DNA of 64,000 bases from an uncultured Collinsella sp. GTDB lineage: Bacteria > Actinomycetota > Coriobacteriia > Coriobacteriales > Coriobacteriaceae. A program made the translations under genes and the position numbers. Below are positions 59,031 through 64,000 of this stretch, in pieces. Each line of letters opens with the position of its first letter. Within the stretch, counting starts at the first letter, position 1. The notes below the pieces were generated by a model that saw only the letters and a list, made by a program, of their open reading frames with translations, made no database searches and had not been told where the DNA came from. The DNA is taken from positions 1-64,000 of the forward strand of contig CATYZE010000003.1 of NCBI GenBank assembly GCA_958415525.1, given 5' to 3'.

Positions 59031-60440
59031 TTACTCGCCCAGCAGGCTCTTGGTGATGGAAGCGGCGGCCTTCTTGCCGGCGCCCATCGCCAGAATGACC
59101 GTAGCGGCACCGGTGACGATGTCGCCGCCGGCCCAGATGCGGGGATCGGTGGTCTGGCCGGTCTCCTCGTCGGCGACAATGTAGCCCCACTTGTTGAGCT
59201 CCATCTTGCCGCCGATCTTGGCAGCGAAGGGGTTGGCGTTGGTGCCGATAGCCGAGATCGCGACATCGCAAGGAATCTCCTCGATGGCGCCCTCGATGGC
59301 GACCGGACGACGACGACCGGACTCGTCGGGCTCGCCGAGCTCCATCTTCTGGACCTTGACGGCGCACACGGAGCCGTCCTCGCCAGCGACAAACTCGAGC
59401 GGGGAAACGAGCGGCAGAACCTCGACGCCCTCGGCCTTGGCGTGGTGCAGCTCGGCACGACGGCAGGGCATCTCGTCCTCGGTACGGCGGTAGGCGATGA
59501 TGGCGTGCTCAGCGCCCAGACGCTTGGCGGTACGGACGGCGTCCATAGCCACGTTGCCGCCACCAAAGACAACGACGTTCTTGCCGTGCTTGGTGGGGGT
59601 GTCGTACTCGGGGAACTTGTTGGCCTTCATCAGGTTCACGCGGGTGAGGTACTCGTTAGCGAAGAAGACGTTGGGCAGGTTCTCGCCGGGGACGTTGAGG
59701 AACTTGGGCAGGCCAGCGCCGGTCGCCACGTAGATGGCGTCGAAGCCCTGCTCGAACAGCTCCTCGGCCGTGGCCATGTTGCCCACGACGGAGTTGTACT
59801 CAAACTTGACGCCCATGTCCTCCAGGCCGTCAATCTCGCGCTTGACGACTGCCTTGGGCAGACGGAACTCGGGGATGCCGTAGACCAGCACGCCGCCGCC
59901 GGTGAAGAAGGCCTCAAAGACGGTGACGTCAAAGCCGTTGCGGGCGAGCTCGCCAGCGCAGGTGATGCCGGACGGGCCAGAGCCGACGACGGCGACCTTC
60001 TTGCCGTTCTTGGGAGCCATCTTGGGCGTGGAAGCGAGCTCGGGGCGGTCACCCAGGAAGCGCTCGAGCTGGCCGATGGCCACGGGCTCGGACTTCTTAC
60101 CACGGATGCACTTGCCCTCGCACTGGTTCTCCTGCGGGCAGACGCGGCCGCAGATAGCGGGAAGCATGGAGTCCTCGCGGATGGTATCGAGGGCGCCGCC
60201 GAAGTCCTTCGCGCGGATCTGCTCGATAAAGCGGGGGATGTTGATGTTGACGGGGCAGCCCTCAACACAGAACGGCTTCTTGCAGTTGAGGCAGCGCTCG
60301 GCCTCGGCCAGCGCCATCTCCTCGGTGAAGCCCTTGTCGACGGGGCGGAAGTCGCAGGCGCGCTCGGCAGCCGGCTCCTCGTTATCGGGGGTGCGGGGCG
60401 ACTTCATATCGGCAACGAAACGACCGTTAACTAGTGGCAT
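59031..60440 (-). CDS. NfnB-type NADPH-dependent oxidoreductase subunit (GltD-like)
   Basis: This 469-aa flavoprotein has an N-terminal ferredoxin-like region with Cys clusters (CLNCKKPFCVEGCPV, CGRVCPQENQCEGKC), then FAD- and NADPH-binding Rossmann folds (VAVVGSGPSGITCAGELA, VVVFGGGNVAMDAVRTAKRLGA). It resembles glutamate synthase small subunit, but pairing with the FAD/2Fe-2S gene upstream identifies the NfnAB complex, which couples NADH, ferredoxin and NADP by electron bifurcation. A gltB gene is not near. Confidence 0.88.
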   Translation of the reverse strand: MPLVNGRFVADMKSPRTPDNEEPAAERACDFRPVDKGFTEEMALAEAERCLNCKKPFCVEGCPVNINIPRFIEQIRAKDFGGALDTIREDSMLPAICGRVCPQENQCEGKCIRGKKSEPVAIGQLERFLGDRPELASTPKMAPKNGKKVAVVGSGPSGITCAGELARNGFDVTVFEAFFTGGGVLVYGIPEFRLPKAVVKREIDGLEDMGVKFEYNSVVGNMATAEELFEQGFDAIYVATGAGLPKFLNVPGENLPNVFFANEYLTRVNLMKANKFPEYDTPTKHGKNVVVFGGGNVAMDAVRTAKRLGAEHAIIAYRRTEDEMPCRRAELHHAKAEGVEVLPLVSPLEFVAGEDGSVCAVKVQKMELGEPDESGRRRPVAIEGAIEEIPCDVAISAIGTNANPFAAKIGGKMELNKWGYIVADEETGQTTDPRIWAGGDIVTGAATVILAMGAGKKAAASITKSLLGE

Positions 60441-61270
60441 GCGCAGCTCTTTTCCTCATAAGCCTTGAGGGACTCGCCCTCTTCGGAACGGTAAGCGGCC
60501 TGGCGGGCACGAAGGTCATCCCAGTCGACCAGGGTGGCATCGAAGTCGGGGCCGTCGACGCAAGCGAACTTGGTCACGCCGCCCACCTCGACGCGGCAGC
60601 AGCCGCACATGCCGGTGCCGTCAACCATGATGGGGTTGAGGGACGCGGTGATGGGGGTGTCGTACTTCTGGGCGGTGAGGGTCGAGAACTTCATCATCGG
60701 AACGGGGCCGACGCAGAAGACCTGGCTCACGGCCTTGTCCTGCAGCAGGCGCTCCAGCGGAGCGGTGACAACGCCCTGCTCGCCGTAGGAGCCGTCATCG
60801 GTGGTGATATGGATGTGGTCCTCGTCGAGGAGCTCGCGGAACTGGTCCTCCATGAGCAGGAGGTCCTTGGTGCGGGCGCCCATGATGGCGTGGACCTCGT
60901 GGCCGGTCTCGACCAGGTGCTTGGCGACCGGGAAGGCAATTGCCAGGCCGACGCCGCCGCCAATGACGGCGCAGGGGCCCTCGGCCATCTCGGTGGGAAC
61001 GCCCAGCGGGCCCACGACGTCGCGCAGCGACTCGCCGGCCTCGTAGGTGGAAAGCATCTCGGTGGTCTTGCCGATCACCATGAAGATGAACTCGACCCAG
61101 CCCTCGTCACCGTTCCAACCAGCTAGGGTAAACGGGACGCGCTCGCCCGTCTCGTTGGCGCGAACCATGAGGAACTGTCCAGCGTGCGCATGCTTGGCGA
61201 TCGCAGGCGCCTCGATGCGGAACTTGAACACCTTCTCCGAGAACTGCGTCTTCTCCAGGATCTTATACAT
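60431..61270 (-). CDS. NfnA-type ferredoxin-NADP reductase subunit
   Basis: This 279-aa protein has an FAD-binding domain (RVPFTLAGW), an NAD-binding domain (CAVIGGGVGLAIAFPVAKHL) and a C-terminal 2Fe-2S site with Cys in GTGMCGCCRVEVGG and FACVDGPDFD. This is the layout of the NfnA / dihydroorotate-dehydrogenase electron-transfer subunit type. Its end overlaps the NfnB start by 10 bases. Confidence 0.88.
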   Translation of the reverse strand: MYKILEKTQFSEKVFKFRIEAPAIAKHAHAGQFLMVRANETGERVPFTLAGWNGDEGWVEFIFMVIGKTTEMLSTYEAGESLRDVVGPLGVPTEMAEGPCAVIGGGVGLAIAFPVAKHLVETGHEVHAIMGARTKDLLLMEDQFRELLDEDHIHITTDDGSYGEQGVVTAPLERLLQDKAVSQVFCVGPVPMMKFSTLTAQKYDTPITASLNPIMVDGTGMCGCCRVEVGGVTKFACVDGPDFDATLVDWDDLRARQAAYRSEEGESLKAYEEKSCACH

Positions 61271-61445
61271 AGAACCCCTCTCTTGTTAGGGCCGCCGAAC
61301 CGTGCCTCCACGGAAATGGACGGTAGCCCGAGTAAAACCGTACGCGCACAGGCGTTGTGCAGACATACGGTGCAAATTATACCCTCATGGACATGCTGTT
61401 TACGTGTGTCTTCGGCGGTTGGGAAAAGGGCTTATCCACTTCGAC

Positions 61446-61646
61446 CTACCAAATAGGGATAGGTTTATTTTGGTCGGTTTTATCAGGCAAAACGGCAAAG
61501 GGGACCGGCCTCGGGTTGTGATGAGGCCGGCCCCCTTTGGGGTGTTATGCGTGTATGGCGGCGCGGGGTTTATTGCGATGCGGCCACCGGGGCGTTTCCG
61601 CAGATAAAACCTGCCAAAATAAACCTGTCCCTAAACGGTAGGTTTT
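61446..61646. repeat. Inverted pair of conserved-loop repeats around a hairpin
   Basis: The left copy (61446-61484, CTACCAAATAGGGATAGG...) and right copy (61603-61646, reverse orientation, CCTGTCCCTAAACGGTAGG) are diverged inverted repeats about 40 bp long. Between them lies a strong 16-bp GC hairpin. The right copy covers the pth stop codon. The unit looks like a small non-autonomous element. Confidence 0.7.
61497..61538 (-). terminator. GC-rich hairpin after pth
   Basis: AAAGGGGACCGGCCTC pairs with GAGGCCGGCCCCCTTT (one mismatch), with a 10-base loop; the T run is weak on both strands. Confidence 0.6.
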
Positions 61647-62274
61647 AGTGCTTGCCGTTGGCGGAGGCGGCGCCGTTGACGTGGTCGCGGGCATAGATCA
61701 CGCCGTGGACGATGGCCAAACCGGCGGCATCTGCGGCGCGGGCGCAGGTGTCCCGGAAGTCCTCGGCCTCGCGGGCGCGCAGCTGCTTGAGCACGTAGTC
61801 GGCGACGGCCATCTTGCCGGGAGGGTTGCCGATGCCGGTGCGGATGCGGCTGAAGTCGCGACTGCCCATCTTGTCGATGATGGAGCGCAGGCCGTTGTGG
61901 CCAGCGTGGCCGCCGCCCACCTTAACACGTACGTCGCCGGCGGGAATGTCGAGCTCATCGTGGATCACGAGCAGCTCCTCGGCCTTGATCTTGTACTCGC
62001 GGCAGAGCTTGGAGATGGGGCCACCCGAGGTATTCATATACGACTGCGGCTTGACCAGCACGATCTGGCGCTTGCCGCCTTCTTCCTCGGGGTCGTTGAT
62101 GTTGATGAGCGCGACCTCGGCACCGGCCTGGTTTTTCCAGTACGTGACGCCGGCCTGACGGGCCAGCTCGTCGATTGCCTTAAAGCCGGCGTTGTGGCGG
62201 GTCTCGGCATATTCCTCGCCAGGGTTGCCAAGCCCGGCAACCATGCGAATCTTAAGCGGCTGCGCAGCTGCCAT
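61645..62274 (-). CDS. pth: Peptidyl-tRNA hydrolase
   Basis: This 209-aa enzyme frees tRNA from stalled peptidyl-tRNA. Motifs are VAGLGNPGEEYAETRHNAGF (catalytic His in TRHN), KPQSYMNTSG, IHDELDIP and GGGHAGHNGLRSI. AAAGGAC precedes the ATG. The stop codon lies in a dispersed repeat. Confidence 0.96.
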   Translation of the reverse strand: MAAAQPLKIRMVAGLGNPGEEYAETRHNAGFKAIDELARQAGVTYWKNQAGAEVALININDPEEEGGKRQIVLVKPQSYMNTSGGPISKLCREYKIKAEELLVIHDELDIPAGDVRVKVGGGHAGHNGLRSIIDKMGSRDFSRIRTGIGNPPGKMAVADYVLKQLRAREAEDFRDTCARAADAAGLAIVHGVIYARDHVNGAASANGKH

Positions 62275-62388
62275 GTTTGTCCTTTCGTCGATTTGTCGCC
62301 TGCTATGGTGAGCGACCCTGTTGCTGCTGTCAAATGGTGGGCAATTGAGGTTATTTGGGTGCGTTTGGGCGGCCGTCGAAAGCCGAGG

Positions 62389-62591
62389 TGGACAGTTAGT
62401 TCAGATACGTATAAAGCTTGGGCCACCGGATTGCCTAATTCGATGCCGCGGCGCTGTATTGGTGCTCCAGTTAGTCCATATGACGCTGTTTTGAAGTCCA
62501 CCTGGCCTTCAAATAGGGCGAATGGTATAGAGATGACTGTAAATATCCTAATTCAATGCGTCTATTTATACGTATCTGAACTAACTGTCCA
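62389..62591. mobile_element. MITE-like element with 27-bp terminal inverted repeats
   Basis: Bases 62389-62415 (TGGACAGTTAGTTCAGATAC...) are the exact reverse complement of 62565-62591. The ~150-bp interior has no gene. A third copy of the end (26 identical bases) occurs at 63916-63941. Such a non-coding unit with perfect ends resembles a MITE moved by a transposase elsewhere. No clear target duplication was seen. Confidence 0.7.
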
Positions 62592-62624
62592 GCCTTGCTC
62601 GACGGCGCAGGGGCGATTCGCCGT

Positions 62625-63752
62625 TTAGACCGGCGCAAGGCCGATTCCGGCCCGCAGAGCGTTGAGCCAAGCGGCCTGACGCTTGCGATAGCCCTTGATA
62701 CGGTAACGGAATCGGACTCCCGCGAGTCGATGCATCGTTTGGGCGAAGGCTTCGAGTGCAACAAGGTCTTTCATCTGGTCGCGATTGATAACCAGGACGT
62801 GGATGCCCATTGCCTTGAGGCCATTATTTCGATTGCCATCGTGGATGCGAGCGTTTTGAAGCTCATGCCCAATTCCGTTGTATTCGTTGTCGACACCGGC
62901 TGCCGGGCAATATAAGTCGCAGATGGCGTAGGGGATGCCCGAGGACATGTTGACCGCAAGGGTGTCGAAGTCGACTCGATAGTTGAGTAGCAGACCGCCC
63001 ATGGGCAGGCTGCAACACCCGAATCCGCCAAAGCGCATGGGCGCTCCGAGAACAGCAAACATTAGGGATTCGGCTGGGGATGCAGATCCGGGTCGGGCAA
63101 GTTTGACGGCTGTGCGAAACGAGGTATATGAGCTGCTTTTTGCGAACCGTGCGATCGCCTCGAGCTCCTCGATGGTCGTGGCTGGCTCGCATTTGTAGTG
63201 CGCCTGTTCGTAGCGGGTTTCATTTTGCTGCTCGGTCACCGACTGGTCGCTCCGGCAATCGAGATCGTTCGTCGCTTCGAAGGTGTCGGCCTTGGGCCAG
63301 ATGTCGTCATAGGCGATGGGGTAGGTTGCCTCGGGCGGAAGAGAATACGTTCCGAGCAGCTCCATGAGAAGCATTAAGGTTTTGGCAACCGATTCATTTT
63401 TGGAACACAGCAGGGCCGTCATGGCGGGGGATGTGGCATAGATGTCAGCCTCGATGTGCATAATCGCCCCTTCGGGAAGCGGGGCAGAGAGAATATGCTG
63501 AAGAAGTCGCTTGTCGGGACGTCTGTTGTCTTCGTTTGAAACGAGAAGATCGAGCAGTTCGGAATCGTCTTCATTCCAGGCATCGAGCATCGAAAGCGCG
63601 TCAAGGTCTATGGCGTCATTATTGGGGATGCAGCCAGCCAGAGCTTGTGATTGCTGTCCGACGTCGATGGAGTCCCACGGAAGCGCAGAGTAAGCCCGTC
63701 GTGCGCGGCGAATCGCGCGGAGGGCGGAGAGATGTGAAATCACGGTCGTCAT
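62625..63752 (-). CDS. Unknown protein with Vsr/PD-(D/E)XK-like C-terminal domain
   Basis: This 375-aa protein has an unrecognised N-terminal half. The C-terminal part (about residues 260-355) reads like a Vsr/DUF559-type nuclease: CDLYCPAAGVDNEYNG, a His (GIGHE), then DGNRNNGLKAMGIHVLVIN. The pattern D...E(Y)xG..H...D..R...L...G..V is that of very-short-patch-repair-type endonucleases, though here the acid is in NEYNG. It stands alone with no methylase or antitoxin in view, next to a MITE-like element and a half copy of its end. Confidence 0.65.
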   Translation of the reverse strand: MTTVISHLSALRAIRRARRAYSALPWDSIDVGQQSQALAGCIPNNDAIDLDALSMLDAWNEDDSELLDLLVSNEDNRRPDKRLLQHILSAPLPEGAIMHIEADIYATSPAMTALLCSKNESVAKTLMLLMELLGTYSLPPEATYPIAYDDIWPKADTFEATNDLDCRSDQSVTEQQNETRYEQAHYKCEPATTIEELEAIARFAKSSSYTSFRTAVKLARPGSASPAESLMFAVLGAPMRFGGFGCCSLPMGGLLLNYRVDFDTLAVNMSSGIPYAICDLYCPAAGVDNEYNGIGHELQNARIHDGNRNNGLKAMGIHVLVINRDQMKDLVALEAFAQTMHRLAGVRFRYRIKGYRKRQAAWLNALRAGIGLAPV

Positions 63753-64000
63753 AACTACAAGGTACTAAGCCGTTGGCGAAACGCGGTCGCCGCGTCGTTC
63801 TTTTCGCTCAGTGGGGTGTTGCGTGCCATGAACGGCTGGGTGTTATGAAGTCGGAGGAATTGGTTGAGGGGATTGCGGGAAGTCGAGCTCTACCGCGAGG
63901 GTTGACGATAGCTACTGGACAGTTAGTTCAGATACGTATAAGGCATCGCGCGTTCGAGGCGTTTCTAAGGGCTTCCGAGGATGATTTGAGGGTAAATGTG
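63753..64000. other. Non-coding end of the window
   Basis: No gene is seen. Bases 63916-63941 repeat the end of the MITE-like element (TGGACAGTTAGTTCAGATAC...), in the same orientation as the left end at 62389. Its partner end, if any, is beyond the window. Confidence 0.6.

Noticed and set aside
59031..60440. Considered as glutamate synthase small subunit (gltD)
   Set aside because: No large subunit is near and the coupled upstream gene is an NfnA-type reductase.

Overview
This 64 kb window reads as chromosomal DNA from a high-GC Gram-positive gut bacterium of the class Coriobacteriia (Actinomycetota), most likely a Collinsella. This is inferred from the gene order dnaN-recF-DUF721-gyrB-gyrA next to the presumed origin, about 60% GC with G/C-rich third codon positions, LPxTG-type pilins plus a class B sortase, an NfnAB transhydrogenase, a mannose-class PTS, and many short palindromic intergenic repeats. 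No database search was possible.

Layout. 1-7.8 kb: replication genes (dnaN, recF, DUF721/DciA-like, gyrB, gyrA). 7.9-8.4 kb: a 34-bp-arm inverted repeat, then a tRNA-Ile/tRNA-Ala/tRNA-Ile cluster outside any rRNA operon. 8.5-11.9 kb: a bifunctional-nuclease-domain protein, two small unknown proteins and typA/bipA. 12.3-19.6 kb: three sortase-anchored pilin/adhesin genes without a pilus sortase; a C9 tract precedes the major pilin and one gene has a GC-mosaic core. 19.7-21.7 kb (minus strand): a bactofilin-like membrane protein and a TRIC-family membrane protein. 21.9-22.4 kb: a multi-hairpin stretch with a tRNA-Ser 3' fragment and two tRNA-Ser genes. 22.8-27.6 kb: rpsF-ssb-rpsR-rplI, dnaB, purA. 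27.7-32.5 kb: purD, a Nudix hydrolase, an ABC exporter, an unknown anchored protein. 32.7-37.5 kb: carAB behind a PyrR-type RNA hairpin. 37.7-41.6 kb: a GntR/HutC regulator divergent from a complete mannose-class PTS operon (EIIA, B, C, D). 41.7-44.4 kb: a small membrane protein, a MarR regulator, a FIVAR-domain relic and an AAA_14/DUF4143 ATPase. 44.7-52.6 kb: purE, class B sortase, MoaE-like, a CmpB-type membrane protein, purF-purM-purN and a lone PTS EIIA. 52.7-58.7 kb: a parvulin-type foldase, YqeY, a glutamine-type ABC transporter and a cytidylate-kinase-like protein. 59.0-62.3 kb (minus strand): NfnB, NfnA and Pth. 62.4-64 kb: a MITE-like element and a protein ending in a PD-(D/E)XK/Vsr-like domain.

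The genes group into replication and translation core, purine synthesis (purA, D, E, F, M, N) with carbamoyl phosphate for pyrimidine/arginine, amino-acid and sugar uptake, redox balancing (NfnAB), and surface display (pilins, sortase B, foldase).

The most distinctive signal is in the intergenic DNA. Several families of palindromes occur. One consists of hairpins whose arms differ from copy to copy while the loop keeps a GGGGACAGG / CCTGTCCCC core. Others are a half-site array with an exact 40-bp period, long perfect inverted repeats of 26-34 bp per arm, a repeat shared by the gyrB-gyrA spacer and a spacer 53 kb away, and a MITE-like element with 27-bp terminal repeats.
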